A stretch of 64,000 nt of DNA from Vreelandella titanicae BH1 (lineage in GTDB: Bacteria > Pseudomonadota > Gammaproteobacteria > Pseudomonadales > Halomonadaceae): NCBI RefSeq assembly GCF_000336575.1, contig NZ_AOPO01000006.1, positions 62,001-126,000 of the forward strand, written 5' to 3'. Made by a program: the position numbers and the translations under genes. The notes beneath the pieces were generated by a model. The model saw only the letters and a list, made by a program, of their open reading frames with translations. It was not told the origin of the DNA and did no database searches. Each line of letters begins with the position of its first letter. Within the stretch, counting starts at the first letter, position 1. Of this stretch, positions 8,773 through 18,124 are shown in pieces.

Positions 8773-9675
8773 ATGCGAAAACCCTCGTTAGATGACCTAA
8801 ATATCTTTATCGTGGCCGCTAATCAACGCAGTCTCACGGCTGCGGCGGCATCGTTGAAGATGACTATTGCCACCGTGTCGAGGCGTATAAGCGCATTAGA
8901 AGCCACGCTAGGCGTTGAGTTGCTCTATCGCTCAACCAAGGGGTTGACGTTGACGCCTCACGGCGAATCCTACTACCGCGAATGTGAGGAATTGGTGCTC
9001 GCACTAGATCAGCGCATTTTGGATCTGGATCAAACGCTGCATAGCCTAAGCGGGCCGTTGAAAATTATGGCGCCGGTCAATTTGGGCAGCGGGCCGCTAG
9101 ATGCATTTTGGCGTCACTTTATCCATCGCTACCCTGAGATTTCGCTGACCATCGAGCTGGACAACAACGTAGCCGACATTCGCGGCCAACAAGCGGATAT
9201 TGCACTACGCTCTGGGCCACAAAAAGACGATACGCTGATCCAGAAATACCTGGGCTATATAGAGATCATATTGGTGGCATCACCCACCATGATGCATCCT
9301 CTTCCCAGTAAGATTGATGAGTTAGAAGCGTGCCCCAGCGTGGCCGCCAAAATGTTTAGCGACTGGCATCTCACGCACAGGGAAGGCAGTCAGTACACTT
9401 GCCGCAAAAGCCATTTTCACATCAGTAACGACATGAGTATTGTGCTGAATCTCACCCAATCGGGCGCCGGCGTTTCCTTGATGCCTACCAGCATGGTGGC
9501 CAACAGCCTACAAACGGGGGAGTTAATCCGAGTACTGCCTGAGTGGCAGGGGCTCAACAGGGAAATTTTCCTGGTATGGCCCTACCGGCGAAGCCTTTCA
9601 GCGCGGGCCAAGCTGTTTCGCAGCGAGTTAATCGAATTCCTCAGTCACCAATCCTGGTTCCACTCTGCTGATTAG
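8773..9675 (+). CDS. LysR-family transcriptional regulator
   Basis: A 300-residue LysR protein: an N-terminal winged HTH (about residues 4-62, with TAAAASLKMTIATVSRRISALE) and a substrate-binding domain of the CrgA-like type from about residue 90. The ligand is unknown. No clear Shine-Dalgarno precedes the ATG, but the N-terminus MRKPSLDDLNIFIVAA aligns with the usual family start. It is divergent from the DUF2798 gene, which is the likeliest local target. Confidence 0.88.
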   Translation: MRKPSLDDLNIFIVAANQRSLTAAAASLKMTIATVSRRISALEATLGVELLYRSTKGLTLTPHGESYYRECEELVLALDQRILDLDQTLHSLSGPLKIMAPVNLGSGPLDAFWRHFIHRYPEISLTIELDNNVADIRGQQADIALRSGPQKDDTLIQKYLGYIEIILVASPTMMHPLPSKIDELEACPSVAAKMFSDWHLTHREGSQYTCRKSHFHISNDMSIVLNLTQSGAGVSLMPTSMVANSLQTGELIRVLPEWQGLNREIFLVWPYRRSLSARAKLFRSELIEFLSHQSWFHSAD

Positions 9676-9706
9676 ACCGACTGTACGGAGCAAACTGGCT
9701 TCTCTA

Positions 9707-9724
9707 CTGGCGCCGTAACGCCAG
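9707..9724. terminator. Hairpin between convergent genes
   Basis: CTGGCG and CGCCAG (9707-9712 and 9719-9724) form a 6-bp stem with a 6-nt loop in the 79-bp gap between the convergent LysR and YcaO genes. No strong T-run follows on either strand, so termination is only likely. Confidence 0.35.
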
Positions 9725-9754
9725 CAGTTAACGATCATCATTTTTGGATAATGC

Positions 9755-11938
9755 TTAGATGCCCGCTTTTGCCGCCCGAGCAGCGTGGAGCTTTTTATAG
9801 CTTTCAATCAAGCGCTGGTGGCGCTCTAGGCCTTCTAACTGCATGTTAGTGGGCGTTAGGCCGTGGAAACGCACCTCGCCACTCACTGAACCAACCACCG
9901 CCACCATGGTGGCTTCGCCGAACATGCGCTGGAAGTTATGCAGATAATCTTCAAGCGCCAGCTCGTCATCCAACACAATTTCCAGCACCGCGTTCACCGC
10001 CTGGTAGAACAGGCCGCGCTCGACGGTATTGTCGTTGTACTGCAGGAACATCTGAACACAGTCCAGCGCTTCTTCGTGACGGCCAAGCGCCAGGTAGACC
10101 AACAGCTTCAGTTCCAGAATCGTCAGCTGTCCCCACTCGGTGTTTTCATCAAACTCAATACCAATCAGCGTAATGATATCGGCGTGGTCATCCATCTGGC
10201 TCTCTTCCAGCCGCTCGACTAGGTCGGTGAGTTGATCGTCATCCAGGTGGTGCAGATTGAGAATATCTTCACGGTAATCCAACGCCTTATTGGTGTTATC
10301 CCAGATCAAGTCCTCGATGGGATATACCTCCGAGTAGCCCGGCACCAGAATACGGCACACCGGTGCGCCCAAGTCTTCGTGTACCGCCATGTACACTTCG
10401 GCATCTAGCTCTTCAAAGATACCAAACAGCGTGTCGGCCTCTTCTTGGTTGCTGCCGGAGAAATCCCACTCACTGAATTCAAAATCGGGCTTGGCGCTAA
10501 AGAAGCGCCAGGAGACCACACCTACCGAGTCGATAAAGTGCTCAACGAAGTTATTGGGCTCGGAAACCGTCTGCGAATTAAACGTCGGTAGCGGCAGATC
10601 GTTCAGGCCTTCGAAACTGCGGCCCTGCAACAGCTCGGTCAGGCTGCGCTCCAGCGCCACTTCAAAGCTTGGATGGGCGCCAAAGGAGGCAAACACGCCG
10701 CCGGTGCGCGGGTTCATCAAGGTGACGCACATCACCGGGAACTGCCCGCCCATGGAGGCATCTTTGACCAACACTGGGAACCCCTGGGCTTCCAGAGCGT
10801 TAATACCCTCTACTATGCTTGGGTACTTTGCTAACACTTCCTGCGGTACATCCGGCAGGGTTAGCTCCTGCTCAAGGATTTCACGCTTCACTGCCCGTTC
10901 GAAAATTTCCGACAGACACTGCACCTGGGCTTCCACCAGAGTGTTGCCCGCACTCATGCCGTTACTCAGGAACAGGTTTTCGATCAAATTGGAGGGGAAA
11001 TAGATCGTTTCACCGTCGCTTTGGCGCACAAACGGCAGTGAGACAATGCCCCGGTCTTCGCGGCCAGAGTTGGTATCAATCAGATTCGAGCCGCACAGCT
11101 CGCCTTCCGGGTTGTAGATATCAAGGCAGTGTTCATCGAGAATCCCTTCGGGGAGCTCGTCATTCGGCCCTGGCTTGAACCACTTCTCATTGGGGTAGTG
11201 AACAAAGGCGCTGCCCGCCATCTCTTCGCCAAAGAACTGGTCGTTATAGAAGAAGTTGCAGCTCAGACGTTCGATAAACTCGCCCAACGCCGAACACAGC
11301 GCACTCTCTTTGGTCGCGCCTTTGCCGTTGGTAAAGCACATGGGGGAGGCCGCATCGCGAATATGCAGTGACCAAACATGAGGCACGATATTACGCCAGG
11401 AGGCGATTTCGATCTTCATGCCTAGGTTGGCCAGTATCGCGCTCATATTGGCAATGGTCTGCTCCAGCGGCAGGTCTTTACCCTCGATGTAGGTACTGCC
11501 GCCTTCCGGTGCGCCCATCAGCAGCGCCTGGGCGTCCTCGTCGATGTTTTCTACCGTCTCGATCTGGAAATCAGGGCCGGTTTGCACCACCTTCTTAACC
11601 GTGCAGCGGTCGATGGAGCGCAGAATGCCCTGGCGATCTTTTTCAGAAATATCTTCCGGCAACTCGACCTGAATTTTGAAAATCTGCTTATAACGGTCTT
11701 CCGGGTCGACGATGTTGTTTTGTGACAGGCGAATATTTTCGGTAGGGATATCGCGGGCGTTGCAGTACACCTTTACAAAGTAGGCCGCACACATGGCAGA
11801 CGATGCCAGAAAGTAGTCAAACGGCCCCGGTGCCGAGCCGTCACCTTTGTAGCGAATCGGCTGGTCGGAGATAACCGTAAAATCGTCGAACTTAGCCTCC
11901 AAGCGGAGGTTGTCGAGATAGTTAACTTTGATTTCCAT
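9755..11938 (-). CDS. ycaO: OsmC domain fused to YcaO domain protein
   Basis: This 727-residue protein has an N-terminal OsmC-like domain (about residues 1-135) with both peroxidase-type cysteines, Cys50 (SSAMCAAYF) and Cys112 (DRCTVKKV). A YcaO domain follows (about 165-560), with ATP-binding glutamates in KESALCSALGEFIERLSC and QVQCLSEIFERAVK. The C-terminus (about 590-727) looks helical. YcaO enzymes activate amide backbones with ATP. E. coli YcaO (586 residues) affects RimO methylthiolation of ribosomal protein S12, but its exact reaction is uncertain. No precursor peptide gene is adjacent, so a RiPP role is unlikely. It appears to be a single-gene unit. Confidence 0.87.
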   Translation of the reverse strand: MEIKVNYLDNLRLEAKFDDFTVISDQPIRYKGDGSAPGPFDYFLASSAMCAAYFVKVYCNARDIPTENIRLSQNNIVDPEDRYKQIFKIQVELPEDISEKDRQGILRSIDRCTVKKVVQTGPDFQIETVENIDEDAQALLMGAPEGGSTYIEGKDLPLEQTIANMSAILANLGMKIEIASWRNIVPHVWSLHIRDAASPMCFTNGKGATKESALCSALGEFIERLSCNFFYNDQFFGEEMAGSAFVHYPNEKWFKPGPNDELPEGILDEHCLDIYNPEGELCGSNLIDTNSGREDRGIVSLPFVRQSDGETIYFPSNLIENLFLSNGMSAGNTLVEAQVQCLSEIFERAVKREILEQELTLPDVPQEVLAKYPSIVEGINALEAQGFPVLVKDASMGGQFPVMCVTLMNPRTGGVFASFGAHPSFEVALERSLTELLQGRSFEGLNDLPLPTFNSQTVSEPNNFVEHFIDSVGVVSWRFFSAKPDFEFSEWDFSGSNQEEADTLFGIFEELDAEVYMAVHEDLGAPVCRILVPGYSEVYPIEDLIWDNTNKALDYREDILNLHHLDDDQLTDLVERLEESQMDDHADIITLIGIEFDENTEWGQLTILELKLLVYLALGRHEEALDCVQMFLQYNDNTVERGLFYQAVNAVLEIVLDDELALEDYLHNFQRMFGEATMVAVVGSVSGEVRFHGLTPTNMQLEGLERHQRLIESYKKLHAARAAKAGI

Positions 11939-12110
11939 GAGCGGGCATCCGGAGCAATGAGTTTGCCTAGCAGTAGGCAGTAGGCGAATTGCGGCCCATT
12001 ATCCAGTTTTTTACCCGCTTCGTCTTGGTCAGTCTCCCAAATCATCTACCACATGTCGTGCAAAAATGGTTGTTCTTACTACAGCAGCAACTCGGGGTTC
12101 TCTTCACGAA

Positions 12111-12752
12111 CTATTGAGCTTGCATCATACGCTCCGCCTCAGCTTCGCTGACCCCGAGCATCAGCAAAATCTGGCGTTGTGTGGCTACCAACACCTGCTT
12201 TCGCTCCACCTCCCCCGGCAAACTTTTGGCAATGGCGACGGCCCCTACCAGGGAGGCCAATATGACCCGGGATTTATCAGCAATCGCTTTGCGGTCATCG
12301 GCAAAGGGAAGTTGTTTCAGCTTACTCAGCGCTATCAATCGCGTTTCAAGCATCTTTTTCATACTCATATATGACGCTTCAAACAAGGTGCGGATTTCGG
12401 CTTTTTCACTGCCTATTTCGTTGAACAGTACCGCTTCAGGCCCCGGCTTATGCTTAGCTTCCAACTCTTGGAGATTGCAGTAGTTGGCGACTAATTCGGT
12501 TAGATGTTGTAACGAAAGTGGGCCTTTTACCAGCCTGGCCGCCCGGCTGTTATCAATGGTTAGGCGAACAGACTCATTGTAAAGGGCCTCTTTGGAAGCG
12601 AAATGGGCGTAAAAAGCGCCATGCGTCATCTTGGCTAGCTTCATGATCTGGCCAATCGATACCTTTTGAAACCCATTACGGCTGAATAGCTCTGTCGCCG
12701 AAGCCAAAATGCGCTCTTTGGTTTTCGATTTATGGCTCTTGGGATAAGGCAT
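12111..12752 (-). CDS. TetR/AcrR-family regulator, divergent from fabF
   Basis: A 213-residue TetR protein. The DNA-binding domain covers about residues 8-58 (KERILASATELFSRNGF, then HGAFYAHFASKEALY). The ligand-binding part is unassigned. GAGG seven nucleotides before the ATG supports the start. The gene is divergent from the FabF-type synthase with an 81-bp gap, so autoregulation and control of that gene are likely. No clean palindrome was found in the gap. Confidence 0.87.
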   Translation of the reverse strand: MPYPKSHKSKTKERILASATELFSRNGFQKVSIGQIMKLAKMTHGAFYAHFASKEALYNESVRLTIDNSRAARLVKGPLSLQHLTELVANYCNLQELEAKHKPGPEAVLFNEIGSEKAEIRTLFEASYMSMKKMLETRLIALSKLKQLPFADDRKAIADKSRVILASLVGAVAIAKSLPGEVERKQVLVATQRQILLMLGVSEAEAERMMQAQ

Positions 12753-12833
12753 ATCTACCTCGTCAGCTAAATATTATCTTGATCATATAGTGCCCATTGC
12801 TAGGGTGACCATATCAATAAATTAGGAGCCACT

Positions 12834-14105
12834 ATGCACTCACCTATCGTGATTACCGGCATGGGTATGGTCAGCCCGCTAGGCAACAGCGTCAATAAAA
12901 GTTGGCAGCGACTGGTTGACGGCCAGTCTGGCATCAGCACCATTGACCGCTTTGACACCAGCAATATCCCGATCAAAATTGCTGGGGTGGTGCCTAGCAT
13001 TAACCAAGACCCCAGCGGCGGTATTGACCTGAATGAGATAGCTGACCCCAAAGAGCAGCGCAAAATGGACTTGTTCAGCCTTTACGCGTTAGCAGCAGCC
13101 CATGAGGCACTGTCACAGGCCAACTGGTTCCCCGCTGAGCAGGCTCAAAAACGCAGAACGGCCACCATTATTGGTTCTGGCATTGGCGGTTTCCCGACCA
13201 TTACGCAAGCCCAAAAAAACCTTGCCGAGCGCGGCTATCGCAAACTCTCCCCCTTCACAGTGCCCGCCTTTCTAGCCAATTTGGCTGCTGGCAATCTGTC
13301 CATTCGCTATGGCTTTCAAGGCCCACTGGGGTGCCCGGTTACAGCTTGCGCGGCAGGTCTACAGGCCATTGGTGACGGTATGCGCATCATACGCAATGGA
13401 GAAGCCGATGTAGCCCTCGTCGGCGGCGCCGAGGCATGTATTGACCCGCTTTCACTGGCCAGCTTTAACGCTCTAAAGGCCGTTTCCACAGAAGCAGACA
13501 ACCCTGAACGCGCGTCCAGACCCTTTGATAAAGCCCGTAACGGTTTTGTGATGGGAGAAGGCGCTGGCGTTATGGTGATCGAAACGCTTGAGCATGCGGT
13601 CGCGCGGGGTGCAACGCCGTTAGCGGTGATTAGCGGCTACGGCACCAGCGCAGATGCCTATCATCTAACGGCAGGCCCAAAGGATGGGGCCGGCGCAGCG
13701 GCAGCGATTCAAGCGGCGCTAGGCATGGCGAACCTTACCACTGATGCTATTGACCATATCAATGCCCACGCTACCTCGACGCCCGTTGGCGACCGGGCTG
13801 AAATTGCCTCATTGCGTAATGTATTCGGTGAGCGCTTGTCCGCCATTCCTATTTCGGCAACCAAAGCCGCCACAGGCCATCTCTTAGGCGCAGCAGGGGG
13901 CATAGAGAGTATTTTTTCTGTATTGGCAGCCAATACGCAGCAACTTCCGCCTACCATCAATCTTGAGCACTGCGATGATGATATGCAGGATTTAACCTTC
14001 GTCACGGCGACTCATCAGAAGCACGTCACTAAGCATGTATTGTGCAACGGATTCGGTTTTGGTGGCGTCAATGCGGCGCTTATTGTTAGCAGTATCGAGC
14101 GTTAA
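12834..14105 (+). CDS. Stand-alone beta-ketoacyl-ACP synthase II (FabF type)
   Basis: This 423-residue condensing enzyme joins malonyl-ACP to an acyl chain. The full KAS II triad is present: Cys172 (VTACAAG), His312 (NAHATSTPVGD) and His349 (ATGHLLGAAG), with the C-terminal GFGFGGVNAAL. AGGAGC before the ATG supports the start. There is no acpP, fabG or other fatty-acid gene beside it, so this is probably an accessory copy controlled by the divergent TetR, not the housekeeping fabF. A role in modified or stress-adapted acyl chains is inference. Confidence 0.88.
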   Translation: MHSPIVITGMGMVSPLGNSVNKSWQRLVDGQSGISTIDRFDTSNIPIKIAGVVPSINQDPSGGIDLNEIADPKEQRKMDLFSLYALAAAHEALSQANWFPAEQAQKRRTATIIGSGIGGFPTITQAQKNLAERGYRKLSPFTVPAFLANLAAGNLSIRYGFQGPLGCPVTACAAGLQAIGDGMRIIRNGEADVALVGGAEACIDPLSLASFNALKAVSTEADNPERASRPFDKARNGFVMGEGAGVMVIETLEHAVARGATPLAVISGYGTSADAYHLTAGPKDGAGAAAAIQAALGMANLTTDAIDHINAHATSTPVGDRAEIASLRNVFGERLSAIPISATKAATGHLLGAAGGIESIFSVLAANTQQLPPTINLEHCDDDMQDLTFVTATHQKHVTKHVLCNGFGFGGVNAALIVSSIER

Positions 14106-14118
14106 AGACGGAAATAAA

Positions 14119-14152
14119 TAAACCGATCTGCCGCCAGGCTATGATCGGTTTA
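14119..14152. terminator. Bidirectional terminator after the FabF gene
   Basis: TAAACCGATC (14119-14128) and GATCGGTTTA (14143-14152) form a perfect 10-bp stem with a 14-nt loop between the convergent synthase and dehalogenase genes. A/T-rich ends flank both sides. Confidence 0.7.
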
Positions 14153-14166
14153 TCTAAACACTATTG

Positions 14167-15051
14167 TCACCCTTTCTTGCATAGAAACGACAGCGCTTCC
14201 TCAAGCAGCATTTCGGGAACTTCCTCAGCGATGTAGTGGCCGCAAGGCAGCGCTTTGCCGTCTACATCGGTGGCGACTTTTTGCCACTCGCTTAAAGCAT
14301 CGAAGCAGGCTTCAATAGCGCCTTCAGCGCCCCACATCACTTTTATCGGGCAGGTGAGTTTTACACCCGCGTCGATATCTGCCTGATCGTGCGCTAAATC
14401 AATCGTGGCGCTGGCGCGGTAGTCGCCGCAAATGCCGGTGGCGGTACCGGGGAGCGACAAGCAGCGCTCATATTCGGCCAGGGCTTCTGAGGAGAAAGGC
14501 GCCATACCGGCACTGCGGGCACCCATTACGCTTTTCAGATATTGGGCGGGATCGCTCTGGATCAGCATTTCCGGCAGCGGCTGAGGCCGAATCAAGAAGA
14601 ACCAGTGCCAGTAACTGCGTGCAAAGGCCTCGTTGGTGCCGCGATACATGGCAAGCGTCGGGGCGATATCCAATAGCACCATGCGCTCTACGCGTTCAGC
14701 GTGGTCAACCCCTAAACGGTGGGCGACCCGCGCGCCGCGATCATGGGCCAGCACTTTAAAACGCTCGAAACCCAGCGCGCTCATTAGCTCAGCCATATCC
14801 TGCGCCATAGCGCGCTTGGAGTAATTTAGATGCTCAGGATCATCGTCGGGTTTACTGCTGTCACCGTATCCGCGCAGATCCGCGGCGATAATGGTGAAAT
14901 ATGGGGCAAGTTCTTCTGCCACTTTGTGCCAAATCACGTGGGTCTGAGGGTGGCCATGAAGCAGTAGCAGTGCCGGGCCTCTGCCACCCATTCGAAAAGC
15001 GATCTCGACGCCATTAACGTGGCGCGTTTGTTTTTCAAACCCATGAAACAT
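14167..15051 (-). CDS. Fluoroacetate-dehalogenase-like alpha/beta hydrolase
   Basis: This 294-residue alpha/beta hydrolase resembles fluoroacetate dehalogenase (haloacetate dehalogenase H-1 type). The residues known to matter in that enzyme are all visible in register: nucleophile Asp104 and Arg105/Arg108 (HDRGARVAHR), acid Asp128 (LLDIAPT), halide-pocket His149 and Trp150 (YWHW), Tyr211 (CGDYRA) and base His272 (CGHYIAEE). AGGAGA before the ATG at 15051 decides the start; an ATG 36 nt upstream lacks one. Hydrolysis of haloacetates is a firm family-based inference, though natural substrates may be other esters or epoxides. No transporter lies next to it. Confidence 0.82.
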   Translation of the reverse strand: MFHGFEKQTRHVNGVEIAFRMGGRGPALLLLHGHPQTHVIWHKVAEELAPYFTIIAADLRGYGDSSKPDDDPEHLNYSKRAMAQDMAELMSALGFERFKVLAHDRGARVAHRLGVDHAERVERMVLLDIAPTLAMYRGTNEAFARSYWHWFFLIRPQPLPEMLIQSDPAQYLKSVMGARSAGMAPFSSEALAEYERCLSLPGTATGICGDYRASATIDLAHDQADIDAGVKLTCPIKVMWGAEGAIEACFDALSEWQKVATDVDGKALPCGHYIAEEVPEMLLEEALSFLCKKG

Positions 15052-15168
15052 GGTGTTCTCCTGGTCTGCTGGCAATGTAACTAACACAACGTAATCGCGT
15101 AACCCTTTTATAAACGCCTATATCAGTGATTCGCAATACAAGTTGATGTTAAACCCTGACCTCAGTCG

Positions 15169-16053
15169 CTAGCGGCTGTAACCTTTTAACTGCTGAATAA
15201 GAAAGTCTTTTAACGCTATCACGGCAGGCGTCAATGAAAGGCGATGAGGGCACACAAGGTAAAGCGGCGTTGGCTCGCAGGGAAACTCCTCCAGCATTGC
15301 CACTAGGCGACCATTGCGAAGATCTTCTTCAACGTCTAGCCGTGACTTGTAAGCAATGCCCTCGCCAGCCAATGCCCAGCGCCGCACACAATCGGCATCG
15401 TCGCTCACCCGATTGCCTTTTACGTTGATGTTGTCACTCCCGAACTTCCACTGGTTATGAACACGTTCGCCAAGCACGAAACACAGACAGTTGTGCTGGT
15501 GTAAATCGTCGGGGTAAGCAGGACTGCCATGACGCGTAATATAGTCTGGAGAGGCACATACCACGCGATAGTTATCGCTTTTAAGCGGCAATGCGACGAG
15601 GCTGGAGTCTTCCGGAACGCCGTATCGCAGGGCGATTTCTACGGGTTGGCGGAACAGGTCACTCACGCGGTCACTTACTCGCAGGCGTAAATGCAACTGC
15701 GGGTGCTGGGCCATAAAGGTGTCCAACCAGCCCAGCAGCACATTGCGACCCAGGTCGGAAGGCATGGCAAGACTGAGCTCTCCAGCGATCTCTTGGCGCT
15801 CGCGGTGAAGTTCTTTCTCGCCTTGGTTGAGAGCATTGAGCGCCGCTTTAGCGTGCACAAGGTAGTGTGCGCCCGCGGTGGTTAGCCGCAAACTGCGGGT
15901 AGAGCGCACCAATAGCCGTGTGCCTAGCGCGTCTTCCAAACGTTTGATGGCCACACTGGCCACCGCTGGAGTAATCGCTAACTCCCGCGCAGCGGCAGAA
16001 AGGCTGCCGTACTCGGCGGCATAGGTCAGCACTTTTAGATCATCGACACGCAT
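15169..16053 (-). CDS. LysR-family regulator, divergent from an oxidoreductase
   Basis: A 294-residue LysR protein with an N-terminal HTH (about residues 3-60, GSLSAAARELAITPAVASVAIKR is the core) and a CrgA-type effector domain. It is transcribed divergently from the zinc-binding-dehydrogenase-family gene at 16176 across about 120 bp, the usual layout for a LysR regulator and its target. The inducer is unknown. Confidence 0.87.
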   Translation of the reverse strand: MRVDDLKVLTYAAEYGSLSAAARELAITPAVASVAIKRLEDALGTRLLVRSTRSLRLTTAGAHYLVHAKAALNALNQGEKELHRERQEIAGELSLAMPSDLGRNVLLGWLDTFMAQHPQLHLRLRVSDRVSDLFRQPVEIALRYGVPEDSSLVALPLKSDNYRVVCASPDYITRHGSPAYPDDLHQHNCLCFVLGERVHNQWKFGSDNINVKGNRVSDDADCVRRWALAGEGIAYKSRLDVEEDLRNGRLVAMLEEFPCEPTPLYLVCPHRLSLTPAVIALKDFLIQQLKGYSR

Positions 16054-16175
16054 TAGACCCCCTGGCGCCTGCTATCTTCAAAATTTATTAGAAACTGTTA
16101 GCAAGATTACCCCTCTTTTTAGCAAAACAACATCCAGGCATGATGGCGCAACGACAACTCACGAGACTCCCCATT

Positions 16176-17186
16176 ATGAAAGCGATTGCCTTTACCCAAA
16201 GTCTGCCTATTGATCATCCTGATGCACTTCAAGAGATTGAGTTACCGATCCCAACACCAGAAGCCCACGATATTCGTGTTGCGGTTAGCGCCATTTCCGT
16301 AAACCCCGTTGATGCCAAAGTGCGCAACAGCGCCTTGCCGAAAACCGGCGAGCCGCGCGTACTTGGGTACGATGCTGTGGGCATTGTGGATGCCGTTGGC
16401 AGCGCCGTTACGCGTTTTCAGCCAGGTGACCGGGTGTGGTATGCGGGTAACGTTGCTCGCCAAGGCTCTAACGCCGAGTTTCAACTGGTCGATGAGCGCA
16501 TCGCCAGCCTAGCGCCAAAAAGCCTTTCTGACACTGAAGCCGCTGCGCTTCCATTAACCGCCATTACCGCTTGGGAACTGCTGTTTGACCGGCTAGAGCT
16601 GGGCATGCGCGATACCCAAGGCAAAAGCCTGTTGGTGATTGGCGCAGCGGGGGGCGTGGGCTCAATCCTTGTGCAACTTGCCAAACAGCTCACCGATATT
16701 ACTGTTATTGGTACGGCGTCTCGGCCCGAAAGCCAATCCTGGGTGAAGTCGCTAGGCGCGGACGCAGTGATTGACCACCACCAACCACTTGATCAGGCGC
16801 TTAAAGTGGCAGGCTTTGACGGGGTGGATATGGTGATCAGCCTTAACCAAACCGATCACCACTTTGAGGCCATTGTTGAAGCCCTTAAGCCTCAGGGCAA
16901 ATTGGCACTGATTGATGACCCGGAACTGATCGATGTGCGGAAGCTCAAAGTGAAAAGCCTTTCGCTGCATTGGGAGCTGATGTTTACCCGCCCGTTATTC
17001 ACCACCGACGATCTTGCCAAGCAGCACGATCTGCTCACAGAAGTGGCAGCCATGGTCGATGATGGAAGGCTAACAACCACCTTAGGCGAGGTGTTAGGCC
17101 CCATTAATGCTGAGAATCTAAAACGCGCGCACGCACTTATTGAGAGCAACCGCACGATCGGCAAACTGGTCTTGGAAGGTTTTTAA
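16176..17186 (+). CDS. MDR-superfamily quinone oxidoreductase (zinc-binding ADH family)
   Basis: This 336-residue medium-chain reductase has a GroES-like N domain and a Rossmann motif VIGAAGGVGSILVQLAKQL (about residues 152-170). The catalytic and structural zinc cysteines of true alcohol dehydrogenases are absent, so NADPH-dependent quinone or enone reduction is likely. The start MKAIAFTQSLPID is the family's usual beginning; an in-frame ATG 36 nt upstream is the alternative, and neither has a strong Shine-Dalgarno. Control by the divergent LysR is likely. A 6-bp hairpin (17211-17231) follows the gene. Confidence 0.82.
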   Translation: MKAIAFTQSLPIDHPDALQEIELPIPTPEAHDIRVAVSAISVNPVDAKVRNSALPKTGEPRVLGYDAVGIVDAVGSAVTRFQPGDRVWYAGNVARQGSNAEFQLVDERIASLAPKSLSDTEAAALPLTAITAWELLFDRLELGMRDTQGKSLLVIGAAGGVGSILVQLAKQLTDITVIGTASRPESQSWVKSLGADAVIDHHQPLDQALKVAGFDGVDMVISLNQTDHHFEAIVEALKPQGKLALIDDPELIDVRKLKVKSLSLHWELMFTRPLFTTDDLAKQHDLLTEVAAMVDDGRLTTTLGEVLGPINAENLKRAHALIESNRTIGKLVLEGF

Positions 17187-17294
17187 ACAAAAAATTGCTT
17201 AATGGGCGCGACGGCCCTGGCACAAGGCCGTTGCACTCTGAGGCGTGAACCATCACATTAGGCAGCCACGACACCAAGAGAATCGAGTCACCCC

Positions 17295-18098
17295 ATGCAT
17301 GACGATTTTGTGGCCAACCTGCGCCTGCTCTGCAGCTACTACCCGTCTATTGCAGAGGTTTGTCGGCGTTTAACGATCAACCGTGCTCAGTTTAACCGCT
17401 ACCTGAGTGGGCGCTACCGCCCCAGCCACGCCGCTCTTCAGCGCATTTGCCACTTTTTCGGCGTCACCACTGAGGATATCGCGCTACCCCATCATGATTT
17501 TCGTGCTCTGGTACAAACCGGCCAGCTCAATAGAGAAGCAACCCCAGCAACGCTGCCTTGGCCTAACGCGCTGGTTCAGCGCGGCAGCGAAGGCATGGAG
17601 CGCTATATTGGCCGTTACTTTGAGCTTTATCACTCAATGTCGCGACCGGGGCAGTTAATGCGAACTTTGGTGTGCCTGGAAGCACGGGAAGGTGGCGTGG
17701 TCTATCAGCGCACCGAGCGGATGCAGACCACGCCCGGCTCCCGCCCGTGTCACAATCGTTATGTAGGTACCGCGGTTAAGCTTGCTGATCGACTCTTTTT
17801 GGTCGACCACGAAACCCTTAACGGCCATGAAATCACTCAGACGATTCTGTTTCCGAGTTTTCAGAGCCAAGTAACGCGTTTGACCGGCTTAAAAATAGGC
17901 GTGGCGGATAACAGTGAACGCATGCCCTGCTGTGTGCGGGTGGTGTATCAACGCCTGGATGAACAGGTTAGCCTGCGCGAAGCGCTGGCACAGTGCGGTT
18001 TAATAACACTGGACGACCCTTCACTTGATGACGCTCTAATAGCCGCCACTCGAAACGATGTGGCCGCTGATGAGCATCACTTCAGAGCTCGTCACTAG
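17295..18098 (+). CDS. XRE-type helix-turn-helix regulator
   Basis: A 267-residue protein with an N-terminal HTH (about residues 5-62: SIAEVCRRLTINRAQFNRYLSG, then ALQRICHFFGV). A long C-terminal domain of unassigned type may sense a ligand. It lies alone between the oxidoreductase and a convergent TetR gene. No recognised target is nearby. The Shine-Dalgarno is weak (GAGA), but the HTH begins close to this ATG. Confidence 0.75.
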   Translation: MHDDFVANLRLLCSYYPSIAEVCRRLTINRAQFNRYLSGRYRPSHAALQRICHFFGVTTEDIALPHHDFRALVQTGQLNREATPATLPWPNALVQRGSEGMERYIGRYFELYHSMSRPGQLMRTLVCLEAREGGVVYQRTERMQTTPGSRPCHNRYVGTAVKLADRLFLVDHETLNGHEITQTILFPSFQSQVTRLTGLKIGVADNSERMPCCVRVVYQRLDEQVSLREALAQCGLITLDDPSLDDALIAATRNDVAADEHHFRARH

Positions 18099-18124
18099 AG
18101 CACGGATGTTTAAGTGTGTAAGCG

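Noticed and set aside
10389..11003. Open frame of 204 codons on the plus strand
   Set aside because: It is antisense to the YcaO domain; Ser/Thr-rich composition without recognisable motifs.
9755..11938. RiPP biosynthetic cluster based on YcaO
   Set aside because: There is no precursor peptide, dehydrogenase or transporter gene beside it, and the OsmC fusion with E. coli-like YcaO architecture points to a housekeeping role.
12834..14105. Polyketide synthase ketosynthase cluster
   Set aside because: Only one condensing enzyme is present, with the FabF length and motifs and no chain-length factor, acyl carrier or tailoring genes.
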